Source of the DNA: Siphonodentalium dalli
Lineage: Eukaryota > Mollusca > Scaphopoda > Gadilida > Siphonodentaliidae
Assembly (NCBI GenBank): GCA_032622095.1
Contig: CP136063.1
Location: 26,662,987 to 26,726,986, forward strand
DNA length: 64,000 bases
Direction of reading: 5' to 3'
This document shows, piece by piece, positions 46,140-55,479 of the stretch. Every line of letters begins with the position of its first letter. Within the stretch, counting starts at the first letter, position 1. The position numbers and the translations under genes are program-made. Under the pieces are notes generated by a model. The model was not told the DNA's origin. It made no database searches and worked only from the letters and a program-made list of their open reading frames with translations.

Positions 46140-46445
46140 TGTCTCTAATATACACATGTACCTCCAGGAACGATAACTATTATCGATAGCTCTATACTAT
46201 ACGAATGACTGTATCCACAGGAATGATAACTCTGTTCGAGAACACATCGGTGAATAATCCAGAAACGATAACTGTATACCATTCCATGTACCTCCACAAA
46301 CGACAAATCTATCCGATAACTATATACCATTCCATGTACCTCCACAAACGATAAATATACCCGATAACTATATACCATTCCATATACCTCCACAAACGAT
46401 ACATATGTCCAATAATTATGCACTGTACACATGTACATCCAGGAA
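46140..46445. repeat. 48-bp tandem repeat, about 4-6 units
   Basis: ATAACTATATACCATTCCAT, GTACCTCCACAAACGATAAA then TATACCCG repeat, more diverged at both edges. 48 is a multiple of three, which keeps a minus-strand frame open; not treated as coding. Confidence 0.8.
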
Positions 46446-46704
46446 TTTGAGTAAGATAAAAAACTAGTTCTGTCAGTTTTGAATGCGTGCAGCAATATAC
46501 GCGCATCCAAGGTGCGGAAATTCAAAACTGAGTGATATATATATAGCACTGCGCGAAATTAAATACGAGTAAGATATTGAACACGTCTATTGCAGCGATA
46601 TAATAATTTTTCTCTGAACAAACCAGTTGATATATGAAAAGAAGGCCATTGGAGGTCTTTAATATTGGCAGTGCGCTTCAGACTATAGTAAAGACACAAC
46701 AAAC

Positions 46705-46872
46705 CTGGGCAACTTTCCTTAACACAAGACTCAGTTTGCATAGTGGGACCTTCACACTGCGCGCCTCCGTAACTTGGTGTGGGTTCCGTGCAGGTTCTTA
46801 ACCTGACCCTGTAACCAAGTCCACATGTAGCTAGACAGTCGCTATCCGTCCACCGAGACCACTGTCCATTAA
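46705..46872 (-). CDS. TSP1 exon 1 (second exon of the gene)
   Basis: 168-bp exon, phase 1-1, acceptor TTTTCGTTCTAG, donor CCCAG/GTTTGT. One complete TSP1 repeat: [47 protein letters not shown], with six cysteines. The W-S-R-W and C-L-A-T-C-G sites suit C-mannosylation and O-fucosylation. It would join directly to the signal-peptide exon at 48016 (phase 1 to phase 1, giving P-V-N-G-Q-W). It is closest to the 19.2 and 28.4 kb subtype by its CPG end, but RTC resembles the 37-39 kb subtype. Confidence 0.87.
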
Positions 46873-46959
46873 CTAGAACGAAAACATCGTGTGTGTTTTA
46901 CTCTTATAAATATTAGGGACGTTTATATTGAAAACTTCTAAATACGGCCGCCAATAAAT

Positions 46960-47112
46960 ATCAGACTACATGTATATGTTATTGGCGTGTGATCGTGACC
47001 AATCGTAGTTGATATACTATATGATATTGGCGTGTGACGCGAGATCGTGACAAATCGTAGTTGATATACTATATGATATTGGCGTGTGACGCGAGATCGT
47101 GACCATTCGTAG
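46960..47112. repeat. Tandem repeat of about 55 bp, 3 units
   Basis: ATATTGGCGTGTGACGCGAG, ATCGTGACAAATCGTAGTTG then ATATACTATATG repeats; the first unit lacks the GACGCGA piece. Confidence 0.8.
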
Positions 47113-47120
47113 AACAACTT

Positions 47121-47458
47121 ACAGTTGCTGAAGGGATCACTCTCACCAAAAAAAGTGCTGAAGGGTACACCAGATTTGAAAATTTGCTGAAGGGTACATA
47201 GGGTTTGAAATGTAGTTCTAAATGTCGTTTAGTTTTCGTATCTGCCATGATTTCTGTTAGAGAATAATTGTTTGCGCTCCAATGAACATTAAAGTGAACT
47301 GAAAACAAACTGCTAACGGGAACCAGACTTCCAGAAACACAGTTTAAGTAACGATGTTAGCGACGATCACAAACCCTGTGTACCCTTCAGCACATTTTCA
47401 AATCCGGTGTACCCTTCAGCACTTTTTTTGGCAAGAATGACCCCTTCAGCCTTACTGT
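47121..47458. mobile_element. MITE with roughly 85-bp terminal inverted repeats
   Basis: Left end ACAGTTGCTGAAGGGATCAC, then AAAAAAAGTGCTGAAGGGTA, CACC-GATTTGAAAAT and TAGGGTTTG. The right end is the reverse complement (CAAACCCTGTGTACCCTTCA, ATTTTCAAATCCGGTGTACC, GCACTTTTTTTGG, ending CCTTACTGT). The stem holds three CTGAAGGG repeats per arm. Internal 170 bp has no coding potential. Target duplication not clear. Confidence 0.75.
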
Positions 47459-47864
47459 TAGCAGTTGATATACGCCACATAAGACCGAGCGTGTGTGGTT
47501 ATGCTGACTGTAGTAGTGTACGTCTCGTGTCTCAGGTATAACTAACGAACTCGCAATGGTATGTTGCAAGGCCTTCGTTTTGGAAATAGAACATAGCTTT
47601 CTGACTATACTGAATCCTATTATTACAGCGAATTACAGTCAGTCTGTTATTCCTGACTTTTATTTTGTTACATTTACTCACTGCGAGTGCCTTGGGTCCC
47701 TTTAAGACTCCCATTTGAAAAAGCCAATTCCATTTAACTCATCGGTCTCTTTAATGTTACATACCATCGTTGTCATAACTGGCTCTTAATGGGTAAACCC
47801 ATAGGACGCCCACTAAATACCTCACAGTGCACACTTACATCATCTGTGTGAGGCGCCTGGTGGT

Positions 47865-48005
47865 TGATGGGTTTGGTTTGGTTGGGTTTTTGGTTGGTTG
47901 GGGTGGGTTGTGTTTGGTTGGGTTAGGTTATATTGGGTTGAGTTGCGTTGGTTTAGGTTGGTTTTGGTTGGTTCGGTTTGGTTTGGTTTGGTTTAGTTGC
48001 TTGGT
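47865..48005 (+). repeat. GGTT-rich low-complexity tract
   Basis: Repeated GGTTT/GGTTGG/GGGTT for about 140 bp on the plus strand; on the transcript side it is C/A-rich (AACCAAACC). It ends about 10 bp from the donor of the signal-peptide exon. Open plus-strand frames through it are artefacts of composition. Confidence 0.8.
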
Positions 48006-48015
48006 TTTTAGTTAC

Positions 48016-48268
48016 CCGGCTGATTCTCATACTCCGACTCGACAATAAAGGCGGTAAAGTCTCCATTTTCGACGACAATGTGGCGCTGGGTTGTGGCTTT
48101 TTCGCATTCGGTTTGCTCGTATGTGGAAGGTTCCGTAGTTGTGTCCTGGCCCGTAAAACTTTTCGTTGAAGTAACGTTGTCTGCTGGGCTGTTCTCTATT
48201 CGGCCACCCTGAACATATCCGTTAAGCGGGAAAAGGGCGATTGCCAGTGCAAAAAATTGAACCAGCAT
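48016..48268 (-). CDS. First coding exon of the TSP1-repeat gene: signal peptide and Thr-rich linker
   Basis: Starts at ATG 48268, chosen because MLVQFFALAIALFPLNGYVQG is a classic signal peptide (short n-region, hydrophobic core, small residues before the likely cut). About 63 residues of Ser/Thr/Glu-rich mature sequence follow (ENSPADNVTSTKSFTG, one N-V-T glycosylation site), ending EYENQP. The exon closes CAGCCGG/GTAACT, a donor in phase 1. That is the phase the downstream TSP1 exons need, which is the main support for joining it to 46872. A longer frame upstream of the ATG is open but would bury the signal peptide, so I read it as 5' UTR. The product is expected to be secreted or extracellular. 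The P2RX7_C-like gene lies about 560 bp upstream on the same strand. Confidence 0.75.
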
Positions 48269-48299
48269 CTTAAAATATAGAAGAGAATAAGATAATACA

Positions 48300-48734
48300 A
48301 GATTATAAGTTATATTAATTGTATTTAAATTCGGAGATAAAAACATCATAAAATACAAGCTCTGTTGAGATTTTGACAAAAATAAATCATTAATGATTCA
48401 GAGTAAATTGTTGCATGGATACCACAATAACAAGAACGTATGGCTTTGTAGAAACAAACGATCAATATCGGTGTAGCTTTAATATTGTGAAGCAACTCAA
48501 TACTCGCGAGAGTCATGCGAAATGGGTTAAAATTATCTGTCAATATTTTGCACTATATTCTTGTCACGAATAACATGGGGGCAGTGTTCATTATATTTGC
48601 GATTTAGAAGATAAGTCAGATATATTCATGTTTTAAGTGTTGTTAGTCAACCAGGCCAAGGGATGTTACCAATTATAAATGAATGATATTTAAATTAGCA
48701 CAATATGTTTATCAAAATAAATCACGTTAAGATG
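48300..48734. promoter_or_regulatory. Presumed 5' flank of the TSP1 gene
   Basis: AT-rich sequence between the first TSP1-gene exon and the right duplicon. No defined promoter motif can be supported. It lacks repeats, unlike most of the window, which is the only reason to single it out. Confidence 0.25.
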
Positions 48735-48829
48735 TTATAATTTCCACCATCATTTGGGAAAGCATACTGATGCCATTCACAACACACGATGGAAGAGGTC
48801 TGCAGTTATGCAAACCAAGGTAGCCAAAA

Positions 48830-49127
48830 CTAGCCATAGCACCACCGAATAAACTGTCTGTATGCTATATGCGTGTATTTGTTGTGCAGAGGTCCATTAA
48901 ACGGATGACTATACTGTTGCTGGTATCCTAACCATGCAACTTCAAGTATCCATGGGTCCACGCACACACTTCTGAAGGGGACAGTCTCCGTGATACACTT
49001 GAAGTGTCCTTCTTCCTCTGAAAACGCTTTTGTCACTTCCTTCAGCTTGGCCTCAACTTTTTCAATCTCATGGCAACATCTGCACTCACAGGTAGTCTCC
49101 ATCACTGTACATAGGCCGCATGAACAC
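48830..49127 (-). CDS. P2RX7 C-terminal-like domain, exon 2, copy B
   Basis: Begins after acceptor TTGTCATTTCAG at 49127 and needs a phase-2 donor upstream, which 51340 supplies. The frame reads CSCGLCTVM, then CECRCCHEIEKV, a charged linker, HFKCITETVPFRSVCVDPW, LEVAWLGYQQQY and YRQFIRWCYG. This follows the family signature (W-C-x-C-G-x-C, E-C-x-C-C-x-E-I, C-I-T, V-C-x-x-x-W-x-L, A-Y-R-Q-F-x-R-W-C). In P2X7 the matching cytoplasmic domain binds zinc and GDP; in lone animal proteins its job is unknown. A stop follows WCYG because of about 10 extra bases here compared with copy A, which removes the usual G-Y/H-x-G...P-S-C-V-V tail. It could be a shortened functional protein or an early pseudogene. 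Confidence 0.75.
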
Positions 49128-49231
49128 CTGAAATGACAAGGGAAATACATTTATTATGGAACATCTCAGAGTTAACATTCAATTCCTCAATTTTGTTGAT
49201 GCAAACTTTGACAAATGTGTAACAAACTCGA

Positions 49232-49437
49232 CATACAGTAATGCCCTAAATAATCGACCCCTTAACCACATCAGAATTATAGGTAATTTTTCAGGATTCA
49301 GTCGGAAATATGGCTTGTTGAAATTCACCGGAAAGCTCTCATGAATGGCAACAAGCCATATTTCGGACTAAATCCTGAAAAGTTACCCACAGTTCTGCTG
49401 TGGTTAAGGGGTCGAATGTTTAGGGCATTGCTGTATG
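49232..49437. mobile_element. Palindromic MITE inside duplicon, copy B
   Basis: Arms of about 90 bp around a centre near 49335: ACATACAGTAATGCCCTAAA on the left, TTTAGGGCATTGCTGTATGT on the right, with CGACCCCTTAACCACA and AAATATGGCTTGTTG blocks pairing inside. It sits in the intron of the P2RX7_C-like gene at the same place as 9735-9936. Confidence 0.78.
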
Positions 49438-49799
49438 TTCTGATGAATGACAGTGGGCATGCGTCTGTCCGTCCACTTGTTCTCATGGATACATATATCT
49501 TGGACAAGTTTCGCACAAATTTGTTATCAGGAAATATACCTGCTGAATTGTTTACCAGGTATCTATTTCATTATCCAGGTCTGTTAATATCTTGTTTTAA
49601 GGATTCACGACTTAATACATGTATGGTTTGTTTACCTGACCACGTGCACATGATATATCCCCCAGTGCTTCCCCCCTTTTTACTATTTTCAGTCTGTAAA
49701 ATGCTCACACCCACCGAGAATTCAACATATGACAAAATATAAATGTACATGTATTAATTTATTGCTTATTTATTTTGATGTTATAGTCATTAAAGTGCG

Positions 49800-50400
49800 A
49801 TACATTAACATGTTACAATAAAAAGTTGTTTGAGTCAGGGTTTGGGAGGAGAGGGGGGAATTAGATACACAGGTCTGAGTATCCCCAACACCCAGCATCT
49901 ACATATGACAAAAATAAACTAATTATTGAATCGCTTATATTGCCCTATATATCCATTACAAATTTTATTGAGTCAGGATTTGGGGCGGGGGAAATTACAC
50001 AGGCCTGAATATACCACCCCCCCCCCAAAAACCAGCAGCTACATATGAGAAAAAATATCTTATTATTGATCACTTACAACATGTATAGCGCTTTATATAG
50101 TCATGAAATGGCGAGAAATTTAATTTAATCGAGAAAAATTTCATTGAGTCAGGGTTTGGGGTGGGGGGGGGGGATACCGAGGCCTGAGTTTCTCTCGCCA
50201 TTTCATGACTGTATGAAGCAAAATAAGCAATAAAATAACAAGTTCATTTCTGTCATAAGTAGCTTCTCGGTTGGGGAGTGGGGGCGACAATAAAGCCCGG
50301 GTATCTTTCTCCCGCCCCAAATACTGACTCAAACAACTTTTTCTTGGAAAGTTAATTTCTTTCCGTTTCATGACTATATATTCAGAAACAGCATACATTG
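49800..50400. repeat. 170-bp repeat units, right duplicon
   Basis: TTGAGTCAGGGTTTGG near 49830, 49975 and 50145, and the forward unit (ACTGACTCAAACAACTTTTT) near 50325, as in the left copy. G and C runs lie near 50165 and 50020. Confidence 0.6.
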
Positions 50401-50414
50401 GCATGTATAGACCA

Positions 50415-50755
50415 AGTCTTCTCAGTCCACAAAAGCTTGGGAAATTGGTTGGGTTGATGCTGTTTTGGACCGAGAATCCACGATACCTCCTGTTGCTCTT
50501 AGAACTATACCGGTACCGTAACAGATTTTCATTCAAAAGACATACTACATGTACATGTATAGAACCCCGGCAGTCACGTGAACCCATGAATATGATTAAT
50601 CATCTCACTTGGAACACAATGAATCTGTCTTCAAAATGCTATACAATGTACCATATACTGTTATAGAAAATAGCCCCACCAAGATATTATATCGACTCTC
50701 TCGAGATTTAGAGAAAAGAATCTTGAGATATTAACATATTTTCTCGATATCATAT
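50415..50755. other. 340-bp segment present only in the right duplicon
   Basis: The left copy passes from GGCATGTATAGAC directly to the GCAAGATCTCAAG block. Here additional sequence lies between, including a TCTCGAGATTTAGAG palindrome and CTTGAGATATTAACATATTT. Either a loss in the left copy or an insertion here. Confidence 0.5.
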
Positions 50756-51339
50756 GGCAAGATCTCAAGAAAATATGCAGAGATCTCAAGATAATATTGC
50801 GAGATACTAGTAATATGTTCAGAGCTTGAGATGCGCATGTCAGGATCTCAAGATGTGTCGAGATAACAATTAACATGTTGAATATTCAACTTTCAAGATA
50901 CTTTTTTTTCTGGACAATGTCACAAATAAAGAGTTAGCTCATTTTTGGCAAATTATTATTTATTTTTTTAGCCAGTGCAAACACTGTCACTGATTGTGAT
51001 AGTACTGATACTAATAGTTGAATCCAATGTCAATCCGTGAGCAGCCATGGACTGGCACTGGTCGAGTCCAGAATTTCAATACATCACAAAATTGACATTT
51101 TAACTAATTTAGTAAAAAAAAAAATACTACTAGTACTAGTATATTTTTAGACGAACATTTCAGCAGACACACAACGTTTCCTTGAATTATATTTCATATT
51201 TCGATGTATTGAGTATGCGTTATGATTATTACACATGTCCGCTCGAATAAAGGGGGTATTCGCTAGTATTTACATCAATTTTATTTTCACATGTTTTGCC
51301 AGTGACCGCGATATTTTTAATAGACGCTCAGTGACTCAC

Positions 51340-51503
51340 CATTTTCGTACGCGATTTTCATCTCTTCGCCATCCAAGGTCTGAATCGTTTGGTGGTCTCA
51401 CACCATGGTGATTTTGTGGTAATTCCGGCTCGTGCATGTACGCTCCCGTTGTCAAATTTAAAGTGTCTTCTGCTGACGAATCAGACGAGGAACAATCAGA
51501 TCG
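51340..51503 (-). CDS. P2RX7_C-like gene, exon 1, copy B
   Basis: Ends AAAATG/GTGAGT at 51340 (phase 2). Its TG joins the G of exon 2 to make the Trp of W-C-S-C-G. The frame reads RSDCSSSDSSAEDTLNLTTG, then YMHEPELPQNHHGV and LGWRRDENRVRK. An acidic, Ser-rich N-terminal stretch before the Cys-rich domain is usual in these proteins. The start is uncertain: the best-looking ATG (ATGGCGGACAGC, about 51526) is out of frame with this reading, and the same mismatch occurs in copy A. No in-frame ATG precedes YMHEPE before a stop. Either translation starts at that internal Met, another exon lies upstream, or both copies share an old frameshift near a T-run. Confidence 0.65.
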
Positions 51504-51864
51504 CAAAAATGTTTGCTGTCCGCCATATTGTGGGAATTCCCAGGGTCCTCTATTACGTCACACGCTTTCTCGCAAATAACTGTAGCTAATGAAGTGAGGC
51601 ATAATGAAGTGAGGCATCAGGCTATCATCCAGCCACCCACAGTCGTAAACACTCGTATCTTTCACACAGCGGGGGATTAATGAACATATATTGAGAATTT
51701 TCGCGACGGCGACTTTAAACATTTTGATTTTTAAAATAATCTAAAAACATTTGTGATATTTTATTGTTAGATTGAACGCTTTGTTTTCGACGAATTTTAG
51801 TCAAGATATGAGGCTTCTATCTAGAGGTCACACCGAAGATGCATATGCAGTTTGGTGATCATCA

Positions 51865-52480
51865 GATGACGGATGAAGGATTAACAAAGAGTACAATTTA
51901 AGATGGCTGCCGGCGGCCATGTTCTTCATCGAAAAAAATTCAAGTTTGATAGCTTCCATCTAGTGGTGATTCTAAAGTTCTAAACATGCCTGTAAATTTT
52001 CAATTCAATTCTCCTATAAATGCGGGCTTCGGTGTGGGCCGATGTATTCAAACATGAAATCCAAGATGGCTGCTGGCGGCCATGTTCAAACAAAACTCGG
52101 TTAAAATAGGAGGCTCTCATCTAGAGGTAATCCCGAAGATGCCTATGCAGTTTGGTAATCATCAGATGAGGGATGTCGTCGGTAGAGTGTGTCAAAGGAT
52201 TAAGTCATACAGCGAGTACAATTAAAGATGGCTGCCGGCGGTCATGTTTTATATCGAAAATTGTTCCAATGTGATAGCTCCCATCGAGAGGTGATTCTAA
52301 ACATGCATGTAAATGTTCAATTCAATTGTCCAATAAAAACGGGATGTGCCGATATATTCAATCTTCAAATCCAAAATGGATGCTGGCGGCCATGTCCTTT
52401 TTAAATAAATTTCGGTCAAAATCGAAAATCCTATACATTCGATAGCTCCCATATAGAGATGATCACAATCGTGCATGTAG
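51865..52480 (+). repeat. Roughly 160-bp satellite, plus orientation, 4 units
   Basis: GATGGCTGCCGGCGGCCATG cores lie at about 51902, 52063, 52227 and 52376 (spacing 161, 164, 149), with ATAGCTCCCATC-AGAGGTGAT and AATTC-ATT-TCC-ATAAA blocks. Same core as the minus-oriented array at 24.4-25.4 kb. Confidence 0.8.
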
Positions 52481-52532
52481 AAATTAAAAAATGATCGGAC
52501 CATAAATACGGGTAGTAGGGTGGATTCAAATT

Positions 52533-52638
52533 TGTTGGGATATAAGATTGAATGAAACTTGTGTGGTAAATTTGATTTACAATTTGTCTACGACTCGTTG
52601 TAAATCAAACTCGTTTCATAAAATCGTATATCCCAACT
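52533..52638. repeat. Foldback hairpin
   Basis: GTTGGGATATAAGATTGAAT then GAAAC pairs with GTTTCATAAAATCGTATATC then CCAAC. AAATTTGATTTACAA pairs with TTGTAAATCAAACT across a loop near 52588. Confidence 0.75.
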
Positions 52639-52649
52639 TAACTCGTTGG

Positions 52650-53500
52650 AGATCTTCTATATATATAAATACTTTCTGCTTAAACACAGGATATGTACAG
52701 ATTATATCATGGTAAGAATCGTATACAAGAAATATCCACGAGTCATGATATAACTTACATATAGCACACAATAGGACAATTAATTTAATCAACAACTGCC
52801 CAATTCTGTCTTGATTTAACACGAGTGAACAGTATAGCAACGCATGCGTGATACATAATCAACCCTATTTGGACAACGAGATAGAAAGGTCACTTCGATA
52901 TTGATATAAGACACACATAAGGCCACTGTGAATTGTGAAGGTAATTATTGATCTTTTTCTCATTTTTTTTTTATTAATATCTGTCGTGGTTTGGGTCATC
53001 AAGTTGTTATTTTGACAAGAAATAAAGCTAATATCAATCAAAATCACTTCTAGATCTTTGCGGAGAATATATTCTCCATAGAAGTATTTCGCTATGTTTT
53101 CGTTATCATTCAATCTATTTTGACCACCATAATGCGACATATATGAGTTATGACTACAGGCTCAAGTTGATGCCATAATACGACGTCTCATGCACATTAC
53201 TTAAAATTTTTAACTATAAATTTCTTTTCAATGTTGCAAATCATATACATGCTGAATACAAAAGCTTCTAGTATATTCGTGATTGATATGTTCATCATTC
53301 CCGGTTCAAACTCAATCAAGTTTACGTGTGAACTTTACCCCCCCCCCCACAACCATGCCCCTGACATGCACGTGCTCTGAGAATGTTTGAATCATCTCCA
53401 AATGTGCATTTCTGATATATTTTCCAAATTTACATCTTGCTTTGGAGCGTGGAGATGTGCTGGAATATTTGTGACCTGATTAATTGAGCAGTTATGATTG
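52650..53500. other. No recognisable feature
   Basis: AT-rich; a C-run at 53339-53348. Minus-strand short frames are unsupported. Confidence 0.4.
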
Positions 53501-53502
53501 TC

Positions 53503-53580
53503 CGGACAATCATTGGATATGTGTGAAATGACCGCCATGCAATGATTGGATATGTGTGAAATGGCCGCCATGCACTGATT
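53503..53580 (+). repeat. Direct duplication of 38 bp
   Basis: ATTGGATATGTGTGAAATG then CCGCCATGCA-TGATTG occurs twice in a row. Confidence 0.85.
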
Positions 53581-53599
53581 GACCAGTCAATAATAAGTT

Positions 53600-54740
53600 C
53601 TCAATCAGATCACACGAGAACATTTCTGCGCTCCAAATAAAGGCGTGGATATGGAAAATATACGCAAGGTTTTACCAATAGATGTGTGTTATAATATTAG
53701 CTAAAGAAGTGTGAACGCCTGAAAAAGATTAGTTGAGAGCACGGCTTGATACATGGACATTTAGAATAATATAGGTGTAAATATTCATGGCAGTAGATAA
53801 GAATTGTGCATAGCTGAATATGATAATTAGCAAGCCCTAGTTAAGATGAATAAAATATTAAATAACAGCCAGTATATTGATTTGATAGATTGAAGGAATT
53901 ACATAAACTAATTATATATAAGAAATATGTATGTGGTTGAGAATTAAATAAATATTTTGAATGGAGGAAATACCGCTTAGTGACAAGTGATCAAATAGTA
54001 AACGTACCCCATAAAGCGCCCGACACAAATCTAAGCATGTATTGCATGCAATTGGAGACTGTTGTCTGCTCTGATGTGTGTAGGGCTCCCTATGGGTTAC
54101 AATAGGAGAGGGAGGAGTGATGAAATAGTAAACTTACCTTTTTTGTTTTCTCTAAAGAATTGATACGCACGTTCCGGAGATTATAAGAGTTTCGTGGTTG
54201 TGAGACGCCCCTTGGGTTGTGTGTGTAGTTATAATACGTTGATCGTGCTAGTGTGTGTCACCCGATCCACGTTACCTCTTATTGTTTTCGCCATCTGATA
54301 TATACACCGCGAGGTATCAGTAACAACATTATCGCATTTGGTCAGGAATCTGATCCAGCGAACGCTGATAGCAGTTTTACTCCGCAAGCACATTGATCAA
54401 TGCGTATGTCGACCGTGATCTGCACCGACTCGTATACTAGGGTGGGTCTCTACCAGAATACGTGCCATGCTCATGCACTTCATTTTCGTCACTAATGTTC
54501 CCCTGAGTTGAATTGGTCCCGTCTGTAATTGTCCACCAGTGACGTATAATACAGCGATGAATATCGAAATCCATCTGGTGTCGATACATCCCACTTAAGA
54601 ATAATTAAAGTACACAATTTTCGAAAAATTAAGATGACCCAAAAGGGTTAAAACACTCAAGTGTGACGCTGTCGAGAATCAGTGATGGAAAGGGATATCA
54701 AATTCGAGTGTGTTGTTTGTCGACGATTCCCACCAATTCC
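53600..54740. other. No supported feature
   Basis: A minus frame near 54397-54590 encodes a signal-like hydrophobic stretch (ISIFIAVLYVTG) but has no ATG in frame. Otherwise nothing. Confidence 0.35.
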
Positions 54741-54744
54741 CACC

Positions 54745-55430
54745 AAACCTACGCATGCAGAGTTACCCCCATGACACAGGGAATACAATGTGTAGTGTGA
54801 ATTGTCCGGAGTGACGCCGTCTGGTCAGTGGTGGTTTTGGGAGGGACACACAAATTGTTTGTCGGATTATTTATTTATTGGTTTGGGACTGAACCCGGGG
54901 CGATTTAGAAGGGCGGAACCCTCCCCTACAACCCACGTGGAGATGATTTCGGGCGTTATGCTGGTGGCATAACAGTGAGGTGATGGAAGGATGATCTAAA
55001 CGTTTTATTTAGTTATTTATTGGGAGTTTGTGACTGAACCCGGGAGGATTTGGAAGGGGCGTAATCCCTCCCCTACAACCCACGTGGATATGATTTCGGG
55101 CGTTATGATGGTGGCATAACAGTGAGGTGATGGGAAGATGATCTAAACGTTTTATTTATTGGGAGTTAGGGACTGAACCCGAGGGGATTTGGAAGGGGCG
55201 TAACCCCTCCCCTACAACCCACTTGGAGATGATTTCGGGCGTTATGATGGTGGCATATAACAGTGAGGTGATGGGAAGATGATCTAAACGTTTTATTTAT
55301 TTTACTTCTATGACACAGAGAATATAATGGTGTAGTGTGAATTGTCCGCAGTGACGCCGTCTGGGTCAGTAGTGGTCTTGAGAGGGGCACACAAATTGTT
55401 TGTCGCATATTTCCACCAAACTTATTTATA
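54745..55430 (+). repeat. 145-bp tandem repeat, 3 units, flanked by an 85-bp direct repeat
   Basis: GGACTGAACCCGGG, GATTTGGAAGGGGCGTAA, CCCTCCCCTACAACCCAC, GATGATTTCGGGCGTTATGA, GGCATAACAGTGAGGTGATG and GATCTAAACGTTTTATTTA repeat. On both sides lies GTGTAGTGTGAATTGTCCG, GTGACGCCGTCTGG and ACACAAATTGTTTGTCG (54790-54865 and 55330-55410). A relative lies inverted at 2330-2445. Confidence 0.8.
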
Positions 55431-55479
55431 ATCCTCTCAAAATAAGCATGGATTATAATGGGTGTTATTCACGGTTACC

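Larger units (their letters stand above)
48735..51714. repeat. Segmental duplication, right copy (partner 9241-13550)
   Basis: Runs parallel and in the same orientation to 9241-13550 from TAATTTCCACCATCATTTGG to TTCGCGACGGCGACTTTAA. It lacks the 1.6-kb segment (junction about 51319) and has about 340 bp not found in the left copy (50415-50755). The two copies are about 39 kb apart with the TSP1 gene between them. Confidence 0.85.

Noticed and set aside
47827-48048. Plus-strand hydrophobic Gly/Leu/Val ORF
   Set aside because: Product of the GGTT-rich low-complexity tract; opposite strand to the supported signal-peptide exon.
49156-49742. ORFs repeated at 9657-10123 and 49156-49742
   Set aside because: They are translations of the two arms of the palindromic MITE and flanks, conserved only because the segment is duplicated.
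54300-54420. Promoter or start region for a further plus-strand gene
   Set aside because: Only general AT/GC texture; no ORF or motif to support it.
54397-54594. Signal-peptide-like minus frame (ISIFIAVLYVTG)
   Set aside because: No in-frame ATG (starts at GTG), no convincing splice donor, no downstream partner.
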